NCBI GenBank assembly: GCA_900543145.1
Contig: UQPZ01000004.1
Coordinates: forward strand, 124,001-188,000
From: an uncultured Ruminococcus sp.
Lineage (GTDB): Bacteria > Bacillota > Clostridia > Oscillospirales > Ruminococcaceae
Reading direction: 5' to 3'
Length of the DNA stretch: 64,000 nt
Shown: piece after piece, positions 7,823-16,196 of the stretch
Position numbering within the stretch: position 1 is the stretch's first letter
Layout of the letters: each line of letters begins with the position of its first letter
Made by a program: the position numbers and the translations under genes
Notes under the pieces: model-generated
Seen by the model: the letters and a program-made list of their open reading frames with translations, nothing else
Told to the model about the DNA's origin: nothing
Database searches by the model: none

Positions 7823-9379
7823 TTAATCTTCTTTTTTATGAACTCGGTTGAATATTATTACGAATAGTGACCAAAGAATTTCTGCGGCGCACAACGCAGT
7901 AATTATTATTCTTATCGGTTCAGCGGCTGAACCCGTAGAGGGATTGCTGTCTGATGACGCTGAATCGGAATTTTTTTCTGCTTCCTGAGCAGCGTGATCA
8001 ACTGCGTTTTCTACTGCTTCATTATTTGATTCCTGCTGAGCTATGCTTGAAGTACTGCTGTTCGTTTTTTCGGCTTCGCTGCTGACAGCAGAGTCCTCTC
8101 CTATGCTGCTGCTGTCAGAGCTTGTACCGTTTTTATCTGTGTTGGAATCTGTATCTGTCTTACTATTACTGCTGTCTGAACTGTCGGAGTCTGAACTCTC
8201 AGTTTCTGAATTATCAGAAGCCTTTACAGGAACGACTTCTATGGAATCAATAGCAAATTCGGAATTTTCCTTAAGATAGTAAAGCTGAACGAAAACGTTG
8301 CCCGAAATAGAATTAGGATCTATATTTTCAGCTGTCCAGGTGTCTGAACCGGTTTCATGTGTTATATTTCCGGAGGACTGCCAGCTGTTGTTTACAAGCA
8401 TTCCTATTCCGCCGTTTACGCTTCCGTTTGTAGATATATTAACTTTAATATTATATAGCTGTGAGTAATCCTTTATGTAGTCTGAAAGACTGAATGAATA
8501 ACTTACGGCTTCTTCTGAATTGAAATCCTTATCATCGGTCTTGTATGTATAAATAGGCTCGGTTTTCTCATTTTCCTGTGAAGATACAGATACAGATTCA
8601 TCCGGCTTTGTAACAACAGGAACTGTGGTGGTTGTTTGCGGCTTTACGGAGGATACCGAGGTGACTGTCTGGGGCTTTGAAGAAGTTTCTTTGCTTGCAG
8701 TTGAAGCAGCTGTAGTTGCTGCGGTAGTTTTAACGGTCGTTGTGGTCTTTTGGGTAGTAGTTTTTACTGTAGTGGTCGTTTTGGCTTCCGTAGTAGTTTT
8801 TGAAACGGAGGAAGATACTGTGGTAACAGTTGTTGTTTCTGTCGGCCCGCTGACCGTAAGCGGAGATTTATCGGTAGGAGCGGAATATGAAGAATTTACA
8901 TAGCCTGAACCGTTAGAAGAAACCATTGTTTCAATATCTGTCCAGAAATTTATCTTTCCGCTAGCTCCGCTTTTAACAGTAAAGGTTGCGAGGGCAATAT
9001 CTGTTTTTGAGGTAATATTTGTACTTGACAGGTTTGCACCTACGATCTTGACCGTTCCCTCAGAAGAAACGTAGTTGGTAATTACTGAAAATTTACTTCC
9101 GACATTATATGCTGAGTCCATTTCAGATTCGGAGGGAACATAAACGTCTACCTTATCGGCGTCGTAATGCAGATTGATCGTAAAGCCGGCCGCCCCGGTA
9201 TCGTTAGGTATGTATCCGACTGTTACGTTTATTCTTTCGCCTGCTTTTGCAGTGTTCTTGTCGGCAGTCAGGGTTATCTCATTTGTAGCTGACGCTGAAG
9301 TGACCGTTGAAAGTATCGAAGTTATCATCAGTGCAGCAGTTGCGATTGAAAGTGCAATCTTATTTACCCTCAGGTTCAT
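7823..9379 (-). CDS. Cohesin-domain cell-surface protein with sortase-like anchor
   Basis: This 518-residue secreted protein looks like a small anchoring scaffoldin. A signal peptide covers about 1-31. A cohesin domain covers about 34-176 (TLTADKNTAKAGERINV, then GAAGFTINLHYDADKVDV, ending SGKINFWTD). A Thr-rich linker spans about 180-265. A beta-rich module at about 275-386 may be a carbohydrate-binding or X domain. A Ser/Asp-rich linker then leads to NPSTG at 479-483, followed by a hydrophobic segment and the tail RVHKKED. The last three features resemble a sortase sorting signal. Cohesins bind dockerins, and the divergent neighbour encodes one. The start has a good AGGAGGG site. The cohesin assignment rests on domain pattern, not a search. 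Confidence 0.8.
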   Translation of the reverse strand: MNLRVNKIALSIATAALMITSILSTVTSASATNEITLTADKNTAKAGERINVTVGYIPNDTGAAGFTINLHYDADKVDVYVPSESEMDSAYNVGSKFSVITNYVSSEGTVKIVGANLSSTNITSKTDIALATFTVKSGASGKINFWTDIETMVSSNGSGYVNSSYSAPTDKSPLTVSGPTETTTVTTVSSSVSKTTTEAKTTTTVKTTTQKTTTTVKTTAATTAASTASKETSSKPQTVTSVSSVKPQTTTTVPVVTKPDESVSVSSQENEKTEPIYTYKTDDKDFNSEEAVSYSFSLSDYIKDYSQLYNIKVNISTNGSVNGGIGMLVNNSWQSSGNITHETGSDTWTAENIDPNSISGNVFVQLYYLKENSEFAIDSIEVVPVKASDNSETESSDSDSSDSSNSKTDTDSNTDKNGTSSDSSSIGEDSAVSSEAEKTNSSTSSIAQQESNNEAVENAVDHAAQEAEKNSDSASSDSNPSTGSAAEPIRIIITALCAAEILWSLFVIIFNRVHKKED

Positions 9380-9497
9380 TTTATACCCTCCTGTTATTTT
9401 AATTCCGTAATCTTGACTGTATTAATTAAATCTTAACAAAAAAATAAAGTGTACCGAATTTTGAACATCATTTCAAAAGGTTACATTTAGTATATGA

Positions 9498-9527
9498 ATT
9501 ATAGCACAGCTATCTTAAAATAGTCAA
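9498..9527 (-). promoter_or_regulatory. Promoter of the cohesin gene
   Basis: On the minus strand, TTGACT (9522-9527) and TATAAT (9498-9503) are 18 bases apart. This leaves a leader of about 110 bases before the start at 9379. The rest of the 405-base gap at 9380-9784 shows only AT-rich DNA and the promoter for the opposite gene. Confidence 0.65.
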
Positions 9528-9705
9528 TAGTCAAAATGTCGAAAAAACGGCGATATTTTTAGGTATTTTGCGAGCTGCATTATATTTCACTAAATATATG
9601 CAGCAGGTAAGGTTACAAAACACAATATATGCTGTAATTGAATTGTAATATTTGATAAAAGAACGTTTATTTGTACTTGTAAATATTTTTTGAATAAAAA
9701 AACGG

Positions 9706-9735
9706 TTGACAAAAAAGATTTTCCTGCCTTATAAT
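9706..9735 (+). promoter_or_regulatory. Promoter of the dockerin gene
   Basis: TTGACA at 9706-9711 and TATAAT at 9730-9735, spaced by 18 bases. A GAGGGAAG ribosome binding site follows before ATG 9785. Confidence 0.7.
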
Positions 9736-9784
9736 ATAAAATAAACCGATATATTCAGACAATATATTTAATGAGGGAAGAAAA

Positions 9785-11551
9785 ATGACTTTTAATAAAT
9801 ACTTTTTTGCCGTAGCGGCAGTTTTTGTAATATCAATCTTAAGTTCTTTTTTTACAGTAAGTGCGGCTCAGACAGGAAAATGCACTGCTGACGCTTTAAA
9901 TATCCGTTCCGGAGCAGGAACTTCATACTCTAAAACAGGAATGCTGTATTACGGAGATACCGTTACTGTTGAAAGCACAGTTAAAGGCTCTGACGGCTCA
10001 GAGTGGTATAAGATAAGTTATTCTAAGTCCGGATCTAAAAAAAGCGGTTATGTATCCTCGGAATATATTTCTGTTTCAGGTTCGCAGCAGGTAGGTTCGT
10101 CAGATAAGGATTTTGAAAGCTATCTTGATAAGCAGGGCTTTCCTGAAAGCTATAAGCCTGCGTTAAGAGAACTTCACAGTAAATATCCCAATTGGGTCTT
10201 TACAGCACAGCAGCTTGAAATGACTTGGGATAAAGCTCTTAAAGAAGAAAATGTTCTGGGACGAAACCTTGTACACAGCTCAGCATTAGCGTCCTGGAAG
10301 TCAATGGAGAAAGGAGCATATAATTTTGAGAATAACAAGTGGTACGGACTGGACGGTTCTTGGGTGGCGGCTTCTAAAGAAATAATAGCTTATTATATGG
10401 ATCCGAGAAACTTCTTGGACGATACCTATATATTTATGTTCGAGAATCTTTCATATAATAAGGATATACATAATATCGGCGGAGTAAAGGCTATTCTGTC
10501 AGATACGTTCATGAGCGGCAGTTATACCTGTCCCGATACAAAAAAGACGTATTCCTATGCTCAGACTTTTATGGACGCAGCGGAAAAGTCGGGAGTATCT
10601 CCGTATCATCTTGCTTCAAGATGCAGGAATGAGCAGGGAGTAAACGGCGCTCCTCAGTCGCTGGGTACGGTAAAGGGCTATGAAAATTATTTTAATTTTT
10701 TTGATATTCAGGCTTATGCGACGTCGACTATGACTGCGGCGGAAATGGGCTGCAAGTACGCCAAGACTAAAAATCCGACCTATCTTCTTCCTTGGACTAA
10801 TCAGTATAAGTCTATTATAGGCGGTTCTGTTTTTCTGGGAACAGGATATATTACCAAAGAACAGGACACCCTTTACCTTCAGAAATTTGACGTAGTAGAC
10901 GGAGGAAACGGCTATTATTATCACCAGTATATGACCTGCGTTTTCGGACAGGCTAATGAGGCTGTTTCACTAAAAAATGCTTATTCGGACGATGTTCTCA
11001 ATTCTAAGCTCGAATTTAAGATACCTGTTTACAAGGAAATGCCTGATACAGTATTTACAAAGCCGGTTAGCAGCGGAGATAATAACAATCTTCTGAAATC
11101 GCTCAGTATATCGGGTCAGAAGGTTACGCCTTCGTTTGATAAATATACCCAGTCTTATAAGCTTACAGTAGATAACAATATTTCGTCAGTAACGGTAAAT
11201 GCGACGGCTTTAAGTAAGAAGGCGAAGATTTCGGGAACAGGGAATAAAAGCCTGAAAATAGGCAAGAATACACTGAATATCAATGTAACTGCAGCAAGCG
11301 GAGCTGTCAGAACCTATAAGATAACCGTTACCCGAAAGGAGGCTTCAAAAGGGCTTCAGCTCGGCGACGTTGACGGCGATAAATCTATCACGGTAGTTGA
11401 CGCGCTTACGGTACTGAAATACAATGCAGGAAGTATTGATCTTACCGCAGAACAGAAAAAGCGAGCCGACGTTGATTCAAACGGCAAAGCCGACGTTGTC
11501 GATGCACTGATAATATTAAAGTACGTTTCCGGTAAGATAACAGAGTTCTGA
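9785..11551 (+). CDS. Secreted peptidoglycan hydrolase (glucosaminidase-like) with SH3b and C-terminal dockerin
   Basis: This 588-residue secreted protein has five visible parts. A signal peptide covers about 1-28. An SH3b wall-binding domain covers about 32-96 (CTADALNIRSGAGTSYSKTG). A long catalytic region at about 115-410 has YYMDPRNFL and the spacing typical of clostridial N-acetylglucosaminidases (LytD/GH73-like). A cadherin-like beta-sandwich covers about 438-518 (LLKSLSISGQKVTPSFD). A type I dockerin at 524-588 has two calcium loops, DVDGDKSITVVD and DVDSNGKADVVD. It would cut or remodel the cell wall and dock onto a cohesin protein, quite possibly the divergent neighbour. The substrate bond is inferred from the domain family. 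Confidence 0.85.
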   Translation: MTFNKYFFAVAAVFVISILSSFFTVSAAQTGKCTADALNIRSGAGTSYSKTGMLYYGDTVTVESTVKGSDGSEWYKISYSKSGSKKSGYVSSEYISVSGSQQVGSSDKDFESYLDKQGFPESYKPALRELHSKYPNWVFTAQQLEMTWDKALKEENVLGRNLVHSSALASWKSMEKGAYNFENNKWYGLDGSWVAASKEIIAYYMDPRNFLDDTYIFMFENLSYNKDIHNIGGVKAILSDTFMSGSYTCPDTKKTYSYAQTFMDAAEKSGVSPYHLASRCRNEQGVNGAPQSLGTVKGYENYFNFFDIQAYATSTMTAAEMGCKYAKTKNPTYLLPWTNQYKSIIGGSVFLGTGYITKEQDTLYLQKFDVVDGGNGYYYHQYMTCVFGQANEAVSLKNAYSDDVLNSKLEFKIPVYKEMPDTVFTKPVSSGDNNNLLKSLSISGQKVTPSFDKYTQSYKLTVDNNISSVTVNATALSKKAKISGTGNKSLKIGKNTLNINVTAASGAVRTYKITVTRKEASKGLQLGDVDGDKSITVVDALTVLKYNAGSIDLTAEQKKRADVDSNGKADVVDALIILKYVSGKITEF

Positions 11552-11564
11552 TATAAGTTATGTA

Positions 11565-11587
11565 GCCGCAGACCGCAGTTCTGCGGC
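11565..11587. terminator. Hairpin between convergent genes
   Basis: GCCGCAG (11565-11571) and CTGCGGC form a perfect 7-bp stem between the dockerin gene and the small minus-strand gene. The T-rich tail is weak in both directions. Confidence 0.5.
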
Positions 11588-11594
11588 TTCAGCT

Positions 11595-11768
11595 TTATTT
11601 CATCATCATATTGATGCCTTCAACCATATCGCCGATAGCGTGAATAGCTTTTCCGGCGTTGGACTTTAAGCGGCGTTTTTCCCTTGAAGTCGCATTTGCA
11701 ACAGCATAGGTTATAGCTCCGGCAGTAAGTCCGATTGAAACTCCTTTAGCAATTGAACTGATTTTCAT
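11595..11768 (-). CDS. Hypothetical small membrane-associated protein
   Basis: This is a 57-residue protein with a glycine/alanine-rich hydrophobic segment (about 8-25, GVSIGLTAGAITYAVANA), then a basic stretch (SREKRRLKSNAGKAIHAIGD) and a Met-rich end. I choose the ATG at the complement of 11766-11768, because AAAGGAGCG lies 7 bases before it. The ATG six codons upstream would contain that site. No function is assigned. Confidence 0.55.
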   Translation of the reverse strand: MKISSIAKGVSIGLTAGAITYAVANATSREKRRLKSNAGKAIHAIGDMVEGINMMMK

Positions 11769-11786
11769 TTTTTTCGCTCCTTTCAT

Positions 11787-12251
11787 AAAGGCGGTTTGTT
11801 CCGCTGTTATTATTTTTTGAAACGAAGCGTAATTAATTCAAGGATAGTTATGCTGTATTTATTCTCAAAATTAAGGCAGAATAAACAAAGTATATGAATA
11901 AGTATTAAGCGTTTTGTATGAATTTTACAAGAACTTTGATGTCAGATTTGTTGCATTTAGTTTCATATTTTATAAGATTATAAGAGCAAAATCTTCTGAA
12001 ACCAATGTATGCGCGGTATTGTGGAGGCAGTGTAAAAACTAAAATGGTTATGTAAGCTAATATCCTTATAATTCAAACGTTATATATAAATATTATTCAT
12101 ATTTAATATAACTTTTATGTATTTACATGCACTCAATGGGTGTGTTATAATAATAATATGTTAAGCGTTATAAGCTGTAAATTTTTAAACCAATTAATCA
12201 TTGCGGTTTTGAAAATTCAAGCTTTTAAATAGAGAAGGGAGTAAGAAATAT
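11787..12251. other. Intergenic region upstream of leuC
   Basis: These 465 AT-rich bases contain the leuC promoter near the right end. I looked for a leucine T-box or leader peptide and saw neither a T-box core nor a Leu-codon run. Confidence 0.5.
12123..12151 (+). promoter_or_regulatory. Promoter of leuC
   Basis: TTACAT at 12123-12128 and TATAAT at 12146-12151 with 17-base spacing. The transcript would have a leader of about 95 bases. Confidence 0.55.
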
Positions 12252-13517
12252 ATGGGTATGACTATGACGCAGAAGGTTCTTGCCGCTCATGCCGGTCTTG
12301 ACGAGGTCAAGGCTGGACAGCTTATCATGGCTGATTTGGATCTTGTGCTTGGAAACGATGTAACTTCGCCTGTTGCTATCAACGAGTTTAATAAGGCGGG
12401 CTTCGATTCAATTTTTGATACCGAAAAAGTAACGATGGTAATGGATCATTTTACACCTAACAAGGATATAAAAGCTGCCGGACAGTGTAAGCAGTGCAGG
12501 GATTTCTGCGGCGAATATAAGATAAAGAATTTTTTTGATGTAGGCGATATGGGTATTGAACACGCGCTGCTTCCTGAAAAAGGGCTTGTCGCTCCTGGCG
12601 ACTGCGTAATCGGCGCAGACTCCCATACCTGTACATACGGAGCTCTTGGGGCATTTTCCACAGGTATCGGTTCTACGGATATGTGTGCAGGAATGGCAAA
12701 AGGAAAAACATGGTTCAAAGTTCCGTCAGCTATTAAATTTAATATAACCGGAAAGCTTCCGAAATATTCAGCTGCAAAGGATGTTATTCTTCATATTATC
12801 GGTATGATAGGAGTAGACGGAGCTCTTTACAAGTCTATGGAATTTTCCGGAGATGGACTTAAAAACCTTACTATGGAAGACAGGCTTTGTATGGCTAATA
12901 TGGCGATCGAGGCGGGAGCTAAAAACGGTATTTTTGCCGTTGACGAGATAACGCTTGATTATATAAAGGATAAAGTCAGCAGGGATTACAAGGTATATGA
13001 AGCAGATCCCGACGCCGAGTATGATGCAGTATACGATATTTGTCTGGACGATATTAAGCCGACTGTTGCGTTCCCTCATCTTCCTGAGAACGCCAGAACT
13101 TTTGATATGATCGGCAATGTAAAGATTGATCAGGTAGTTATCGGTTCATGTACCAACGGCAGAATAGAGGATATGAGATGTGCCGCTGAAATACTCAGAG
13201 GCAGAAGAATTGCAGATAATGTAAGGTGTATAGTTATTCCCGCAACTCAGAAGGTATATCTTCAGGCTATGCAGGAGGGACTGCTTGAAATTTTCATTAA
13301 TGCAGGCTGTGCCGTTTCAACTCCTACCTGCGGACCTTGCCTTGGCGGACATATGGGTATACTCGCTAAGGGAGAAAGAGCAGTTGCAACTACCAACAGA
13401 AACTTTGTCGGAAGAATGGGTCACCCCGAATCCGAGGTTTATCTGGCATCTCCTTATGTTGCGGCGGCTTCGGCGGTAACGGGAAGAATATCTCAGCCGT
13501 CGGAGATAATCGGCTGA
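12252..13517 (+). CDS. leuC: 3-isopropylmalate dehydratase large subunit
   Basis: LeuC is the iron-sulfur subunit that, with LeuD, isomerises 2- to 3-isopropylmalate in leucine synthesis. The 421-residue protein has the aconitase-family motifs GADSHTCTYGALGAFSTGIG near 118-137, IGSCTNGRIEDMR near 297, and TPTCGPCLGGHMG near 356. The cluster cysteines lie in SCTNG and CGPC. Its length fits the archaeal/clostridial-type LeuC (HacA-like branch). A GAGAAGGGAG ribosome binding site precedes the start. It forms an operon with an unknown 128-residue gene and leuD. Confidence 0.95.
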   Translation: MGMTMTQKVLAAHAGLDEVKAGQLIMADLDLVLGNDVTSPVAINEFNKAGFDSIFDTEKVTMVMDHFTPNKDIKAAGQCKQCRDFCGEYKIKNFFDVGDMGIEHALLPEKGLVAPGDCVIGADSHTCTYGALGAFSTGIGSTDMCAGMAKGKTWFKVPSAIKFNITGKLPKYSAAKDVILHIIGMIGVDGALYKSMEFSGDGLKNLTMEDRLCMANMAIEAGAKNGIFAVDEITLDYIKDKVSRDYKVYEADPDAEYDAVYDICLDDIKPTVAFPHLPENARTFDMIGNVKIDQVVIGSCTNGRIEDMRCAAEILRGRRIADNVRCIVIPATQKVYLQAMQEGLLEIFINAGCAVSTPTCGPCLGGHMGILAKGERAVATTNRNFVGRMGHPESEVYLASPYVAAASAVTGRISQPSEIIG

Positions 13518-13692
13518 GAAGCTGAAGAAGCGATGGTAAAATAGTTTTTAAAGAAAATTTTAGAGGGAATTTTCCGGGGGCAGCTGAATGGTCGGAAAAG
13601 CTCGGGATTAAATTCTGAGATAAAGCGTTCTGATCATTTGTTATTTGATTAATGAATCAATTGGGGCACTAATTATTTAGGAGGATTCATAA

Positions 13693-14079
13693 ATGAAAAA
13701 TTACATTCGTGAAATATTCTGGGATATTATCCTAAGTATCATTACAAAAAAATACGGTACTTCTCTGAATGACGATCAGAGAGAGGATAAGGCGGATGAA
13801 ATGGTAGAGCAGCTTCGCGCAGAAAATAATTTTACCGTTGAGATGACTCAGGCTTTGCTTGACAAAAAGGGAATGAATAGTTTCTATACCTCAAATATTA
13901 AGGGTCAGCCTGTATACGGAATAGTAAAAGAGGGAATGTTCCATAAAGTAAAAACCTGTTATTTTATCTCAAGGAATAAGGACGAGATCACTCCTCAGTA
14001 TCTTGAGCAGGTTTACGAGGAACTAAGGAAGCAGGCTATGGGAGAGAATATCTTTAATTCTCCGGATTATAAAAACTGA
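13693..14079 (+). CDS. Hypothetical protein between leuC and leuD
   Basis: A 128-residue soluble protein with an excellent AGGAGG ribosome binding site at about 13680 and no membrane segment. The N-terminal half is helical (KNYIREIFWDIILSIITKKY) and the C-terminal half mixed (YGIVKEGMFHKVKTCYFISR). I do not recognise it. It lies 175 bases after leuC and 29 bases before leuD on the same strand with no terminator, so it is probably co-transcribed. Its place between the two subunits of one enzyme is odd. It might be a cofactor-assembly or regulatory partner, but that is only context. Confidence 0.7.
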   Translation: MKNYIREIFWDIILSIITKKYGTSLNDDQREDKADEMVEQLRAENNFTVEMTQALLDKKGMNSFYTSNIKGQPVYGIVKEGMFHKVKTCYFISRNKDEITPQYLEQVYEELRKQAMGENIFNSPDYKN

Positions 14080-14108
14080 TCACATATCGGAAAGGCAGGT
14101 TCAATTTA

Positions 14109-14588
14109 ATGAATGCACACGGCAGAGTACATAAATACGGGGATAACGTTGATACAGACGTTATTATTCCGGCAAGGTATCTGAATACTACCGACCATAA
14201 GGAGCTTGCTGCTCACTGCATGGAGGATATAGATACTGAATTTGTAAATAAAGTGAATAAAGGCGATATTATTGTTGCACAGGCTAACTTCGGCTGCGGT
14301 TCTTCAAGGGAACACGCTCCTATCGCAATCAAGGCAAGTGGAATTTCCTGCGTTATCGCCAAGACATTTGCAAGAATTTTTTATAGAAATTCAATAAATA
14401 TAGGTCTTCCTATTATAGAGTGTCCCGAGGCTGCGGAAAAGATCAGTGACGGCGACGAGGTGGAAATTGATTTTGAAAGCGGAGTTATTACAAATATAAC
14501 AAAGAACGAAACCTATCAGGGGCAGGCTTTTCCTGAATTTCTTATCAACATTATAAACAGCAGCGGCCTGCTTAATTCCCTGAAATAA
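14109..14588 (+). CDS. leuD: 3-isopropylmalate dehydratase small subunit
   Basis: This is the swivelling subunit of isopropylmalate isomerase, partner of LeuC. At 159 residues it has the short archaeal/clostridial LeuD form. Motifs are HKYGDNVDTDVIIPARYLNT near 8-27, ANFGCGSSREHAPIAIK near 60, and FARIFYRNSINIGLPIIEC near 88-106. The YLNT and GCGSSREH loops shape substrate binding. A GGAAAGGCAG site precedes it, and a strong terminator follows. Confidence 0.95.
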   Translation: MNAHGRVHKYGDNVDTDVIIPARYLNTTDHKELAAHCMEDIDTEFVNKVNKGDIIVAQANFGCGSSREHAPIAIKASGISCVIAKTFARIFYRNSINIGLPIIECPEAAEKISDGDEVEIDFESGVITNITKNETYQGQAFPEFLINIINSSGLLNSLK

Positions 14589-14598
14589 AACCAATATG

Positions 14599-14634
14599 AA
14601 CGGCAGTGTCACTAAGAACACTGCCGTTTATTTT
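14599..14634 (+). terminator. Terminator of the leu operon
   Basis: AACGGCAGTGT and ACACTGCCGTT form an 11-bp perfect stem followed by TATTTT. Confidence 0.9.
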
Positions 14635-14701
14635 GCAGGTCGGTAATTATGATTATTCATTGATATGTCAAAAGCTATGTCAAAAAAATTGTCTTAACTA
14701 C

Positions 14702-14730
14702 TTGAAAATTATATTAAAGTGTATTATAAT
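14702..14730 (+). promoter_or_regulatory. Promoter of ilvE
   Basis: TTGAAA at 14702-14707 and TATAAT at 14725-14730, spacing 17 bases. Confidence 0.75.
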
Positions 14731-14765
14731 TAAGTTGAACAAAAATTATGAAAGAAGGATTTTGT

Positions 14766-15836
14766 ATGTTGGATATTAAAATCGAGCGTACCTCTGCTCC
14801 TAAGGAAAAGCCGGCTGATGAAACAAAGCTCGGCTTCGGGCATATTTTTACAGATCATATGTTTATTATGAATTACGATACGGGTATGGGATGGCATGAT
14901 GCAAGGATAGTTCCCTACGGAGAAATATCTCTTTTCCCCGCCGCAATGTGTCTTCATTACGGACAGGAGATCTTTGAAGGACTGAAGGCATATCGTACTG
15001 CTGACGGAAGCGTTCAGCTTTTCAGACCTGACGAGAACTTCAAGAGAATGAATGTATCGGCTGAAAGAATGGTTATTCCGAAAATAAACGAGCAGGATTG
15101 TCTTGACGGACTTATGGCTCTGCTTAATATAGAGAAGGATTGGGTCCCTCATACTGAGGGAGCGTCTCTTTACATAAGGCCGTTTATTATCTCAACAGAT
15201 CCGTATGTAGGAGTAAAGCCGGCCGACCATTATATGTTTATGATAATCCTTTCTCCGTCGGGAGCGTATTATTCAACAGGATTAAATCCGGTTAAGATAT
15301 ATGTTGAAAACAAATATGTTAGAGCGGTAAGAGGCGGAACAGGCTTTGCAAAAACGGCTGCAAATTATGCGATCTCTCTTGCCGGTCAGGACGAGGCACA
15401 TAAGCAGGATTATGAGCAGGTTCTCTGGCTTGACGGCGTTGAAAGAAAGTACGTTGAAGAAGTAGGCTCTATGAACATATTCTTTGTTATCGACGGTGAG
15501 GTTATTACACCCGAGCTTACCGGATCGGTTCTTCCGGGTATTACAAGAAAATCAGCTATCGAGGTTTGCAGAGACAGGGGTTATAAGGTAACCGAAAGAA
15601 GAATATCTATTCAGGAGATTGCCGACGCCTATGATAACGGAAAGCTTGACGAGGTATTTGGAACAGGTACTGCCGCCGTTATCTCGCCTGTAGGACATCT
15701 GAAATGGGGCGATAAGATAATGGAGATCAACGATAATAAAATCGGTCCTGTTTCACAGATGCTTTACGATACTATGACTGGTATTCAATGGGGAAAGGTA
15801 AATGACAAGTACGGCTGGATCGTTCCTGTAAAGTAA
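14766..15836 (+). CDS. ilvE: Branched-chain amino acid aminotransferase
   Basis: This PLP-dependent class IV aminotransferase makes leucine, isoleucine and valine from their keto acids with glutamate. I start it at ATG 14766 because GAAGGA lies 7 bases upstream. An ATG at 14748 would place that site inside the gene. The protein has 356 residues. Visible are YGQEIFEGLKAYRTADG near 65-81, FRPDENFKRM near 87, the PLP lysine K196 in GTGFAKTAANYA, EEVGSMNIFFV, and GTGTAAVISPVG near the C-terminus. It is the next pathway step beside the leu genes but has its own promoter and terminator. Confidence 0.94.
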   Translation: MLDIKIERTSAPKEKPADETKLGFGHIFTDHMFIMNYDTGMGWHDARIVPYGEISLFPAAMCLHYGQEIFEGLKAYRTADGSVQLFRPDENFKRMNVSAERMVIPKINEQDCLDGLMALLNIEKDWVPHTEGASLYIRPFIISTDPYVGVKPADHYMFMIILSPSGAYYSTGLNPVKIYVENKYVRAVRGGTGFAKTAANYAISLAGQDEAHKQDYEQVLWLDGVERKYVEEVGSMNIFFVIDGEVITPELTGSVLPGITRKSAIEVCRDRGYKVTERRISIQEIADAYDNGKLDEVFGTGTAAVISPVGHLKWGDKIMEINDNKIGPVSQMLYDTMTGIQWGKVNDKYGWIVPVK

Positions 15837-15862
15837 ATATAACAAAAGCATTTTAAAATATG

Positions 15863-15898
15863 AGCCGGTACTCAGTAATTAGTATCGGCTTTATTTTA
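15863..15898 (+). terminator. Terminator of ilvE
   Basis: AGCCGGTACT pairs with AGTATCGGCT (one wobble pair) and is followed by TTATTTTA. Confidence 0.85.
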
Positions 15899-15909
15899 TG
15901 CAAAAGAAG

Positions 15910-15941
15910 AACGGCTTCCGTTTTTAACATCGGAAGCCGTT
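15910..15941 (-). terminator. Hairpin terminator of the 59-residue membrane gene
   Basis: AACGGCTTCCG and CGGAAGCCGTT form a perfect 11-bp stem. On the minus strand it lies 6 bases after the stop of the small gene and is followed by CTTCTTTTG. Confidence 0.65.
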
Positions 15942-15947
15942 TTGAAG

Positions 15948-16127
15948 TCAGACCTTTTTGCGGCAGAAGCCAAAAACATAGAACAGCCAAACGGCCGTTA
16001 CAGAAACTGCACAAATCGTTCCTGCAAACTCACTATCGAAGGCAAATGCACACATACAAACCAAGGCTGCGTTAATTAAAAGAGCTGCAAATAATGAAAT
16101 AGAAGCCTTTTTGATTTTAAAATTCAA
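15948..16127 (-). CDS. Small two-segment membrane protein (TTG start)
   Basis: This 59-residue protein starts with TTG (complement of 16125-16127), preceded by AAAGGAAATGATC, an extended match to the anti-Shine-Dalgarno. It has a basic N-terminus (NFKIKKAS), then two hydrophobic segments (about 10-29 and 36-54) joined by DSEFAG, and a basic end (CRKKV). This is the pattern of a tiny two-pass membrane protein. It has its own terminator. Function unknown. It probably follows the lipid kinase gene in the same transcript. Confidence 0.6.
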   Translation of the reverse strand: MNFKIKKASISLFAALLINAALVCMCAFAFDSEFAGTICAVSVTAVWLFYVFGFCRKKV

Positions 16128-16196
16128 GCGAAGATCATTTCCTTTCTTAAATTAAGCAAATCATTTCTGCTATGTATAAAACGGTTGGCTGTTTCT

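Noticed and set aside
8043..8903. Val/Leu-rich plus-strand frames inside the cohesin gene
   Set aside because: They are antisense images of the Thr/Ser-rich linkers (ACN/GTN codons read backwards) and lack start signals. The same holds for the Val-rich frame opposite the lipoprotein linker at 36019-36330.
11787..12251. Possible leucine T-box or attenuator before leuC
   Set aside because: No T-box core, no tandem Leu codons and no terminator/antiterminator pair could be found; only a promoter is supported.
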